Shown: positions 7,824-14,768 of the stretch, piece by piece
Position numbering within the stretch: position 1 is the first letter of the stretch
How the letters are laid out: each line of letters opens with the position of its first letter
From: HGM04593 sp045533955
GTDB taxonomy: Bacteria > Bacteroidota > Bacteroidia > Bacteroidales > Bacteroidaceae
Assembly: GCA_045533955.1 (NCBI GenBank)
Contig: JAZSIU010000069.1
Coordinates: forward strand, 24,655-88,654
Direction of reading: 5' to 3'
Length of the DNA: 64,000 bases
The notes under the pieces: generated by a model
Told to the model about the DNA's origin: nothing
Database searches by the model: none
Seen by the model: only the letters and a program-made list of their open reading frames with translations
Position numbers and translations under genes: made by a program

Positions 7824-10127
7824 TTAATTCATTATCTTGAATCCTATGAAGAATGTTCGCGGTGCCGTGGGGCCGTAGAAATAGCCCGAGTCGCGAAACT
7901 CGCCCTTGTCGAGGTCTTTTTGGAAGCTGTCGAATATATTCTGTACACCGGCATTGAGTTGTAGGTTAATGTGGTCGCGCAGAATAAATGTGTAGTCGAG
8001 CTTTAGTCCGAGGTCGAAAAAGTCGGGGGTCTCTTCCATACGGTCGTTCTCGATGTATCCCGCATAGTGGGGTACAATCATCTCACCGGTATATGTGCCC
8101 GAGAGTGCAATGTTAAAATTCTTCAGCGGCTGCGACGAGAGTGTGAAATAGCCGTAAAAATCGGGGGTGCGGGGCATACGGCGTGTGGTGAGGGGGGTGC
8201 CGTCAACCTCGCTCCACGCCTCGGGTTGCTTGTAGCGGCTCTGCTGTGCTGTTACTCCCATCTGCAACGAGAGGTCTTTGCCGTGTGCAAATTTTGTCTC
8301 GAGGTTCACTCCATAGACGCGCGCTCCGCTACCGTTGCGACGCTCTTTCATCATAAAGCCCTCGCTGTTGGGGCCAATGTCTTCGAGCACAAATACGTCG
8401 TCGAGGCCTGTGTAGAATCCCTCGAGCAGAATATTGCTCTGCCAATGGCCCAATTGCGTTGTCCAATCTATTGAACCGCTGAAGCTGTTCGAGCGCTCCT
8501 CCTCGAGGTTGTCGGCAAGGGTTATCTGAACACCCTCGCCGCCGACGGCCGTTACGTGTAAGTCCTCGTCGTAGGCCTGAGGCGCACGGAAGCCTGTCGA
8601 GTAGGTGAGGCGCGCTTGCAGCCTGTCGCTTGGCTTGAAGAGGAGGTTCACGCGGGGGCTCACGATGGGGTCGTCGATAAGGTTGTGCTTGTCGAGGCGG
8701 GCGCCCACCAACAGGGTAAAGAGCTTCATCTCCCACTCATTCTGCAAGAATGCTCCTGCGATGCGCACATTCTGCCTCATATTACGGTTGTATCCGGTCA
8801 TAATGTCGTGCAGACGATTCTCTTGATACTCGAGGCCCGACACGAAACTCGCGGGGGCAAACAACAGCTTGTCTATTCTCATACTGTACGTTGCGCCGGC
8901 CACCCACGTAAGGTCGTCGGTTTTTCCGTAGGCGTTGGGGTCGCGTTGTGCGCCGTAGTAGCTGTCGCGGTCGGTGTGCTGCACCGAGCCATAGAACGAG
9001 AGCTTGTTGCGAAACTCGTTCCACGTATAGTCGTAGGCCACTCCTCCGCTGTTTATTATGTGCTTGGTCTGCTCGGTAATATCGGCCTCGTGGGGCTGAT
9101 AGTCGAATCTGTTGCCACCGCGGCGCGTCTCGTTTGTGGTGTGATATTCGAGGCTCAGACGGCTCGTCGTCGTGGGGCGATAGTAGGTGCGCAGTCCGAA
9201 TGTGTTGATATTGGTCTTTCCAAGTTCGCTGAATCCGTCGCCGTCGTGGTCGTAGGGATTGCGGTTGCGGTAGCTCTCATAGAGGGCAATGCCGTAGGAG
9301 TTATCTTTGGCCACGAGCGAGGCGTTGGCGCCCATATACTGCTCCCAGCTTTTTCCGCCGTAGTTGTTGAAATTGCTCGATATTTGGAACGAGTTGTTCA
9401 CGGGGTCTTTTGTGATAATATTGATGGTACCGCCAACGGCATTTGCACCGAAGAGGGCCGAGCCGCCTCCGCGTACCACCTCGACGCGCTCAATCATATT
9501 TACGGGAATCTGTTCAAGGCCATAGACGCCGCTCAGGGCGCTCACAATGGGACGGCTGTTGATGAGTACCTGTGAGTAGGGGCCCTCGAGGCCGTTTATG
9601 CGCACCTGCGGGAATCCGCAATTCTGACAATTATTCTCGACGCGCAGTCCCGGCACGTAGTTGAGGCTCTTGGCAAGGTCGGTCGAGTTGACCTGCTCGA
9701 AGAGTATCGGGTTAATGACGTTCACAACGACGGGAGCATCCTGACGGCGCACCTCGTTGCGGTTGGCCGACACAACCACCTCATTTATTATTAGTGATTC
9801 TTGCTTTAATTTAAAGTGCACCACGGCGGTAAACTCTTTGCTGACGGTAACCTCCTTTGTCATTGTTGTGTATCCCATCGCCGAAACGCGCAACGTGTAT
9901 TTTCCCGAGCGCAGCTTGCGGAACTCGAATTGTCCCTGCTCGTTGCTGCTTGTTCCCTCGCCCGTCTCCAGAATAATAATGCTTGCAAAAGGAATATTCT
10001 CCTCGGTGCCATCCTCGATGACGTGTCCCGAAATCATATTCCCCTCTTTAATCCCGCTGCCTGTGGTTGCTTGTACTCCCGATAATGTAATTATTATCAG
10101 TGTTAAAAGAAGTAAAAATCTTTTCAT
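7824..10127 (-). CDS. TonB-dependent outer-membrane receptor
   Basis: 767 residues. Signal peptide, then a CarboxypepD_reg-like domain (about 30-110; ISGHVIEDGTEENIPFASI), a plug domain (about 125-240) with NCQNCGFPQVRINGLEGPYSQVLI and IERVEVVRGGGSALFG, and a 22-strand-type barrel ending in the aromatic TFFIGFKIMN. The plug carries a Cys-x-x-Cys pair seen in one Bacteroidota receptor subfamily. It imports a ligand across the outer membrane with TonB energy; the ligand (iron chelate, cobalamin or other) cannot be read from sequence. No SusD partner is adjacent, arguing against a glycan system. Confidence 0.93.
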   Translation of the reverse strand: MKRFLLLLTLIIITLSGVQATTGSGIKEGNMISGHVIEDGTEENIPFASIIILETGEGTSSNEQGQFEFRKLRSGKYTLRVSAMGYTTMTKEVTVSKEFTAVVHFKLKQESLIINEVVVSANRNEVRRQDAPVVVNVINPILFEQVNSTDLAKSLNYVPGLRVENNCQNCGFPQVRINGLEGPYSQVLINSRPIVSALSGVYGLEQIPVNMIERVEVVRGGGSALFGANAVGGTINIITKDPVNNSFQISSNFNNYGGKSWEQYMGANASLVAKDNSYGIALYESYRNRNPYDHDGDGFSELGKTNINTFGLRTYYRPTTTSRLSLEYHTTNETRRGGNRFDYQPHEADITEQTKHIINSGGVAYDYTWNEFRNKLSFYGSVQHTDRDSYYGAQRDPNAYGKTDDLTWVAGATYSMRIDKLLFAPASFVSGLEYQENRLHDIMTGYNRNMRQNVRIAGAFLQNEWEMKLFTLLVGARLDKHNLIDDPIVSPRVNLLFKPSDRLQARLTYSTGFRAPQAYDEDLHVTAVGGEGVQITLADNLEEERSNSFSGSIDWTTQLGHWQSNILLEGFYTGLDDVFVLEDIGPNSEGFMMKERRNGSGARVYGVNLETKFAHGKDLSLQMGVTAQQSRYKQPEAWSEVDGTPLTTRRMPRTPDFYGYFTLSSQPLKNFNIALSGTYTGEMIVPHYAGYIENDRMEETPDFFDLGLKLDYTFILRDHINLQLNAGVQNIFDSFQKDLDKGEFRDSGYFYGPTAPRTFFIGFKIMN

Positions 10128-10371
10128 CTGTATAGTGTTTTTTCAGTGTGCAAATTTCGGCAAAATACGGGTCATTGTAAATAGTGATTTTTAGTTAAAT
10201 TATAAATCTTACTACTAAAAAATAGTTATTTATTGCGGATGGATGCAGTGCAATCTATCGGTTGCAGATACTTAATTGTGGGTATTTTACGCAGGTGTGT
10301 GATTATTTTGAATAGATTCTTGCTTGTCGCGCGTGTGGTGCTTTTTTTTTTGAGGAGTGCTTGACCATTTT

Positions 10372-10411
10372 CATATTTGCAGACGGCCTTTTTGGGCCGT
10401 CTGCAAATATG
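10372..10411. terminator. Long hairpin, probable terminator between paralogue and receptor
   Basis: A 17-base perfect stem (10372-10388 with 10395-10411; core GCAGACGGCC), extended by A/T pairs outside, lies just after the stop of the 10433-11296 gene. T-runs are inside rather than after the stem, so termination strength is uncertain. Confidence 0.6.
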
Positions 10412-10432
10412 AAAAAAATGTGTTATATTGTT

Positions 10433-11296
10433 TTATAGCTTCTTTATGAGCCACTCGATAAACTTCCCGTTGATGCTGGCATCGGCCTTAACAATCTCTT
10501 GCGAGTATTCAATATTGGCCTCTCTGAGTTTTGTGAATTCGGGGCGCTCATATATCTCGATTAGTGTGTCAAGCTCCTCTTTGCTCACCTTGCCCTCCAT
10601 TGTCATACACATCATCACGGGTGTTGCACGGCTTATGTAACTGAAGAAATTCTCGGCAAGAGTGCGGCTTTCGGGGGCACCCTCGGCCATTAGTTCGTTC
10701 ATGGCGTTGAAGCTGTTCTCGATGATGGCCTTTCGCCCCGATACTATATAGAATTTCTCCATCGTCGGCAGATAGTTTGTGCGCAGGCTCTCGGTGAGGG
10801 TGGGAATACAGGGCTCCTCGCCGTTCATTATGTTTGCCACAGTTGTTGATGTCTGCTCATCTATCAGCTTGCGAAAATCATTTTGCATAATCTCGGCAAT
10901 CTTTTTTATGATGCCCAATGCCTTCTCGTCGCTTATTGCATTGTTGATTTTTTTAAATTCGACAACCGAGATTTTTCCGCTAAAATAGGGCAGTGCCACA
11001 TCGGCAAGGTCGTCGTTGAGCCTCTCTTTACAATAGAGTGCCGCTAATTTCTGTGCCACCTCGTCGCGGTCGGTGGCCACGGGGTAGGGGCAGTGGGACA
11101 TTGTGTCCATATATTGCAGAATCTGCGCTTTAAAATGTGCCTCGCTGAAATTATCCGACAGGCGGCTCCACTCCGATCTGTAGTATTTTGTCAACTCTTT
11201 TTTCAGCCCTGAGTCATTTGTACACGATACGAAACTTATTGACAGGTACATCGCAATTATTGCGACTGATACCACAATTGATAAGGACTTTTTCAT
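10433..11296 (-). CDS. Putative lipoprotein, paralogue of the 6743-7600 product
   Basis: 287 residues. The N-terminus has a signal helix ending SFVSC, a plausible lipobox, so the protein is probably membrane-anchored. It shares with the 6743-7600 protein the CPY motif (here SHCPYPVATDRDEVAQKL), the following helix with YC-x-ER, and a DUF2059-like C-terminus (KVSKEELDTLIEIYERPEFTKL and a terminal W-L-x-K). Identity is low but collinear. It lies upstream of the TonB receptor on the same strand, separated by 305 bases with a hairpin, so cotranscription is doubtful. Confidence 0.7.
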   Translation of the reverse strand: MKKSLSIVVSVAIIAMYLSISFVSCTNDSGLKKELTKYYRSEWSRLSDNFSEAHFKAQILQYMDTMSHCPYPVATDRDEVAQKLAALYCKERLNDDLADVALPYFSGKISVVEFKKINNAISDEKALGIIKKIAEIMQNDFRKLIDEQTSTTVANIMNGEEPCIPTLTESLRTNYLPTMEKFYIVSGRKAIIENSFNAMNELMAEGAPESRTLAENFFSYISRATPVMMCMTMEGKVSKEELDTLIEIYERPEFTKLREANIEYSQEIVKADASINGKFIEWLIKKL

Positions 11297-11383
11297 AGCT
11301 CAACATATTTATGGGGTTATTGTATATGCATCCTTGTACGAGCCGGCTGTTTGTAAATGCAGACAACCATTATGTAGTTTCCG

Positions 11384-11413
11384 CAAATATAGTTGTTTGA
11401 TGTAAAAAACAAA
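11384..11413 (-). promoter_or_regulatory. Promoter of the putative lipoprotein gene
   Basis: On the minus strand TTTG (11410-11413), 18 bases, then TATATTTG (11384-11391), a near-consensus Bacteroidota promoter about 90 bases before the ATG at 11296. Confidence 0.6.
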
Positions 11414-11426
11414 GAAAAATTAGGAA

Positions 11427-11450
11427 AAAATGCGACAATTGTCGCATTTT
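11427..11450 (-). terminator. Terminator of tauE-like gene
   Basis: A 24-base perfect palindrome (core TGCGACAATTGTCGCA) with a T-rich tail on the minus strand (complement of AAAGAAAAATTAGGAAAAAA), 27 bases after the stop. Confidence 0.8.
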
Positions 11451-11476
11451 AGTCCCAAAAAGCCCCCGAACGAGCC

Positions 11477-12196
11477 TTACAGCATAGCTGCAATGCCGCT
11501 CGCGAGCAGCAGCAGATAGACGATTTTTTTCAGGATATTTGCGCTTATATAAGTAAAAAGACGTGTACCCACGCTTGCGCCTACAAAGGCTCCAAGCAGC
11601 CCGACGCCCCACCAAGAGAGTGTCTGCTCGCCAAAAAATCCCACTCTTGCCCTAAAAAGTGTGTAAAAAATATTCAGCAGCACCGAGAAGGCTTGCAGCG
11701 TGGCAATATAGGCCATTTTGCCCTCGATGTTACTTATGCAGTAGAGCACAAGCGGCGGCCCGGGCATTGCGAACATCCCGCCCATTATACCACTGAGAGC
11801 GCCCAGCGAACCTTTAACCCACCAATTTCGCGGAAGTCCCCTTTTGCCCTCGAAAAAGAGAAAATAGAGAGCAATGAGCACAAACACCGCCCCGAAGCAT
11901 CTCTTGAGCGTTGCACCGCTGAGCGTGGCCATATACTCGATGGCAACAAACGACACAAAAATATTTATTACGAGCAGCGGTGCCATCAGCCGCCACTGAA
12001 TGTGCTTGTAGTATCGTGCGGCAATCATCAGGGCTGTGCTGCCTGCCAAAAGTCCCGACAACGTTGCAGCCTCGCCATACGACGGCAGAAAATAGGGGAA
12101 AAACATCATCACGAAAATCCCGAATCCAAAGCCGCTTATACGCTGTATGAGGCTGGCGCCTATGGTCAAAAGAAATATATATAACAGTGTCTGCAT
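11477..12196 (-). CDS. TauE/SafE family membrane transporter
   Basis: 239 residues from Met at 12196, with about seven to eight hydrophobic helices and the family's N-terminal glycine-rich helix (GASLIQRISGFGFGIFVMMFFPYF) and central LSGIMGGMFAMPGPPLVLYCIS motif, a repeat of the same half. TauE/SafE proteins export sulfite, sulfonates or organic acids; the substrate is not predictable here. The Met at 12196 is preferred because upstream sequence belongs to tandem promoter repeats (12230-12409). The gene is monocistronic, with a terminator at 11427-11450. Confidence 0.85.
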   Translation of the reverse strand: MQTLLYIFLLTIGASLIQRISGFGFGIFVMMFFPYFLPSYGEAATLSGLLAGSTALMIAARYYKHIQWRLMAPLLVINIFVSFVAIEYMATLSGATLKRCFGAVFVLIALYFLFFEGKRGLPRNWWVKGSLGALSGIMGGMFAMPGPPLVLYCISNIEGKMAYIATLQAFSVLLNIFYTLFRARVGFFGEQTLSWWGVGLLGAFVGASVGTRLFTYISANILKKIVYLLLLASGIAAML

Positions 12197-12229
12197 ATTC
12201 TGTGAGCTATACTCTCTCGTCCCGAGAGG

Positions 12230-12409
12230 CAAAGATACTAACAAGCGAGCGAGAAACGCAAAATTTATTTTGGCGTTTTTTGCAGCGAGCGCAGAAAATC
12301 TTCGAGTTTTACTCAAAGATACAAAACAAGTGAGCGATAGACGCAAAATTTATTTTAGTGTTTTTTACAGCGAGCGCAGTGTATGTTCGCCACTCGAAAG
12401 GCAAAGATA
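12230..12409 (-). repeat. Three tandem promoter repeats before the tauE-like gene
   Basis: On the minus strand TATCTTTG-type -7 boxes occur at 12230-12237, 12314-12321 and 12402-12409 (periods 84 and 88). Between the boxes the units share CTGCGCTCGCTG, an inverted repeat (AACGCCAAAATAAATTTTGCGTT, split arms) and TCGCTCGCTTGTT. In the unit nearest the gene TTTG lies 21 bases upstream of the -7 box. Same family as 27151-27350 and 45772-45878. Confidence 0.75.
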
Positions 12410-12558
12410 TACAAAAAACCGGTAGTCCCGAATAAGCCTCCATCGGCAAATTTCTAATTTTTGTCGTCAAGCAGAAAAACCACCCAAAAAACCGTTAATT
12501 TTCGTCCGTCAAACGCTCTTTAATGCCACAAAGCATAGTAAAGAATAGCAAAAAACAT

Positions 12559-12566
12559 TACCTTTG
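12559..12566 (+). promoter_or_regulatory. -7 box of yhhQ
   Basis: TACCTTTG, a TAnnTTTG match 22 bases before the ATG at 12589; no good -33 box is visible. Confidence 0.5.
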
Positions 12567-12588
12567 CACTCCATAAACAAAAAACATT

Positions 12589-13287
12589 ATGAACAAGGTA
12601 TCGGACAACCCTTTCAAAAACCGAGCAGGCGGCACAATGCCGCTAATCGTCGTAACAGCCCTCTTTGTTACCTCCTATTTAGTCTCCAATATAATGGCAG
12701 TCAAGGTTGTAGGTTTTCTCGACCTCTTCTATTTCGATGCGGGGACAATAACCTTCCCCTTTGCCTATATGCTGGGCGACGTGCTAACCGAAATTTGGGG
12801 CTATAAGACAGCCCGAGGCGTCATCTGGACAACGCTTCTGTGCAATATCCTGCTTGTGGTGTGCACACAGATAGGCGTGTGGATGCCCTCGCCCTCCTAC
12901 CTCGACGACACCGCCACGGCCTATAATCACATATTCTCGTACGTGCCGCGCATAGTAGTAGGCTCGCTTGTGGGCTTTCTGCTGGGCGAACTCTCGAATG
13001 CGTGGCTTATGGAGCGCATAAAAAGACGCACAAAAGGACGCTTCCTGTGGGTGCGTACCATTGGAAGCTCGGTCGTAGGTTATCTGCTCGACACGGTGCC
13101 CTTTGTGCTTATCGCCTTTTTGGGTACACTAACCCCGCGCGACCTGTTGCTGATGATTGCCCTTCAATACTTTATGAAATTAGGAATAGAGACCCTCTTT
13201 GGGACCCCGATGGCCTACGCCGTGATTCTTACACTCAAACGATACATATTAAAAGAGCGCCACAATGGACAGATACTCGGTAATTGA
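12589..13287 (+). CDS. yhhQ: Queuosine precursor transporter, YhhQ/VUT family
   Basis: 232 residues with six or so membrane helices. The family signature is clear: SYLVSNIMAVKVVGFLDLFYFDAGTITFPFAYMLGDVLTEIWGYKTAR (about 24-75) and later WVRTIGSSVVGYLLDT and KLGIETLFGTPMAY. YhhQ (QPTR) proteins take up queuosine precursors (preQ0, preQ1 or queuine) through the inner membrane for modification of tRNA position 34. Its 3' end overlaps the radical SAM gene by 23 bases, pointing to coupled expression. Confidence 0.9.
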   Translation: MNKVSDNPFKNRAGGTMPLIVVTALFVTSYLVSNIMAVKVVGFLDLFYFDAGTITFPFAYMLGDVLTEIWGYKTARGVIWTTLLCNILLVVCTQIGVWMPSPSYLDDTATAYNHIFSYVPRIVVGSLVGFLLGELSNAWLMERIKRRTKGRFLWVRTIGSSVVGYLLDTVPFVLIAFLGTLTPRDLLLMIALQYFMKLGIETLFGTPMAYAVILTLKRYILKERHNGQILGN

Positions 13288-13948
13288 CAAGGGAATGAAG
13301 CGCGAGCTTCTGCTCATACAGGGCAGGGGTTGTCGCTGGGGGCGATGCACGTTCTGCGATTATCACAGCGACGCCTCGTCCTTGCCCTCTGCATTCAACC
13401 GCGAGCTTCTGCAACGTGTTACGGGCGTTTATGGGGTGCTCGATATTATAAACTCGGGCTCGGCAATGGAAATTGACGAAGAGACGCTCGAACTAATAGC
13501 CACGGTGGTAAAGGAGAAGCAGATACACACCCTTTGGTTCGAGGCGCACTATATGTACCGCCACCGCCTCGAGGTCTTTGCGGCCCGATTCGCCCCCGCC
13601 ACCGTAAAATTCCGCTGCGGCATCGAGAGTTTCGATGCGCAGTTGCGTCGTGCGTGGAACAAAGGCATCCCCGACACCGTAACCCCCGTCGACGTTGCCC
13701 GTTATTTTCAAGGAGTGTGCCTGCTGTGCTGCACCGTGGGCGACAGCTGCCGACGCATTCTCGCCGACATTGCCCTTGCCGACCGCTATTTTGAATACTT
13801 CAGCGTGAACCTCTTTTGCAACAACAGCACCACCGTGAGGCGCGACGACGAACTTGCCCGATGGTTCGTCGCCGAGGTCTATCCGCAGTTGAAAGATTAT
13901 CCCAAGGCCGAGATTCTTATTACTAACACCGACCTCGGGGTGGGGTAG
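13265..13948 (+). CDS. Short radical SAM-type protein next to yhhQ
   Basis: 227 residues. QGRGCRWGRCTFCDYH at 19-34 holds three cysteines (23, 28, 31) spaced Cx4Cx2C rather than the canonical Cx3Cx2C, with an aromatic before the last Cys. Further radical-SAM-like elements follow: INSGSAMEI, FEAHYMYRHRL and FRCGIESFD (SAM-binding strand). The barrel appears shorter than usual. The overlap with yhhQ suggests a queuosine-salvage role; known QueL enzymes are radical SAM lyases that release preQ1 from queuine, but assignment to QueL is inference. Other reactions are possible. Confidence 0.7.
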   Translation: MDRYSVIDKGMKRELLLIQGRGCRWGRCTFCDYHSDASSLPSAFNRELLQRVTGVYGVLDIINSGSAMEIDEETLELIATVVKEKQIHTLWFEAHYMYRHRLEVFAARFAPATVKFRCGIESFDAQLRRAWNKGIPDTVTPVDVARYFQGVCLLCCTVGDSCRRILADIALADRYFEYFSVNLFCNNSTTVRRDDELARWFVAEVYPQLKDYPKAEILITNTDLGVG

Positions 13949-14029
13949 TGTGCGCCCCTTATATTTATAATAATTCAATAGTCGTCAATAAATTCGTGCA
14001 ATTATCGTACGTGTGAAACAAAAAATTCC

Positions 14030-14037
14030 TATCTTCG
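14030..14037 (+). promoter_or_regulatory. -7 box of the FtsB/DivIC gene
   Basis: TATCTTCG, a common variant of TAnnTTTG, 20 bases before the ATG at 14058. Confidence 0.4.
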
Positions 14038-14057
14038 CAAACTTAATCTTAATAATT

Positions 14058-14357
14058 ATGAACGACAGTATAGCCGATATTTTCAGATGGATAGTGAGGC
14101 ACAAATACCTTGCGGTTACGTTGGCCTTTCTTGCCATAATTGTGCTTTTCGACGAGAATAATCTGCTGAAGCACATACAGAATCAGCGCGAGATTGCCTC
14201 GCTGAATTCCGAGATTGAGGAGCTCCGCGAGCAGCACGATGCTCTCGAGGAGAAGCTCAACGAGCTCGACCGCGACGTTGTTGTTATGGAAAAGGTCGCA
14301 CGCGAAAAGTATGATATGCAGCTCGAGAATGAGGATGTTTTTATTGTCGAGGATTAG
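14058..14357 (+). CDS. FtsB/DivIC-type septum formation protein
   Basis: 99 residues from the ATG at 14058 (an in-frame ATG at 14013 would overlap the promoter). A short cytoplasmic segment, one membrane helix (YLAVTLAFLAIIVLFDENNLL), a coiled coil (NQREIASLNSEIEELREQHDALEEKLNEL, cut here in text by family) and the conserved tail EKVAREKYDMQLENEDVFIVED match FtsB/DivIC (PF04977), where K-Y-x-M-x-x-x-x-E-D-V/E-V-F is typical of Bacteroidota. Such proteins bridge the divisome with FtsL and FtsQ. It is 10 bases upstream of a small membrane protein gene. Confidence 0.88.
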   Translation: MNDSIADIFRWIVRHKYLAVTLAFLAIIVLFDENNLLKHIQNQREIASLNSEIEELREQHDALEEKLNELDRDVVVMEKVAREKYDMQLENEDVFIVED

Positions 14358-14367
14358 TCTCTCTCTT

Positions 14368-14703
14368 ATGAAAATGATAAATATATTATATAAGGTGGGC
14401 GCCGTGGTGCTTCTTTTGGGTGCTGCGCTGAAGATGGCTTTCCCCCTGCCTGCCGCATATATCTACACGGCGGGCGCCCTGCTCTTTGCCGTTGCCCAGT
14501 TTCTTGCCCGTCCCCGCAGCCGCAGTTTCGTGCTGCGACGCCTTGTGTTCCAGCAGCAGATAGGCGCAATATGCCTTGTGGCCGCCGGAGTGCTTATGTT
14601 CACGCACGTGCGCAACGAGTGGATAGTGGCAATGTTCATCGGCGCTCTTTTCGAACTTTATACCTCGTTCCGCATCCCGCAAGAGATTGAGAAAGAGAAA
14701 TAA
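14368..14703 (+). CDS. Small membrane protein after ftsB/divIC
   Basis: 111 residues from the ATG at 14368, four predicted membrane helices (about 5-22, 27-44, 62-78, 84-100) and a short charged tail. No recognised family motif. It probably shares a transcript with the FtsB/DivIC gene (10-base gap) and ends at a strong terminator. Function unknown. Confidence 0.75.
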   Translation: MKMINILYKVGAVVLLLGAALKMAFPLPAAYIYTAGALLFAVAQFLARPRSRSFVLRRLVFQQQIGAICLVAAGVLMFTHVRNEWIVAMFIGALFELYTSFRIPQEIEKEK

Positions 14704-14710
14704 ATGTTAT

Positions 14711-14754
14711 ACTCAACAAAAAAACTCCCTGCGCAGGGAGTTTTTTTGTTGAGT
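14711..14754. terminator. Bidirectional terminator, 44-base perfect palindrome
   Basis: Two perfect 22-base arms meet at 14732/14733 (core CTCCCTGCGCAGGGAG, flanked by A7 and T7). It serves both the plus-strand membrane-protein gene and the convergent DPP7-like gene. Confidence 0.9.
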
Positions 14755-14768
14755 ATTGTCGATGAGGC

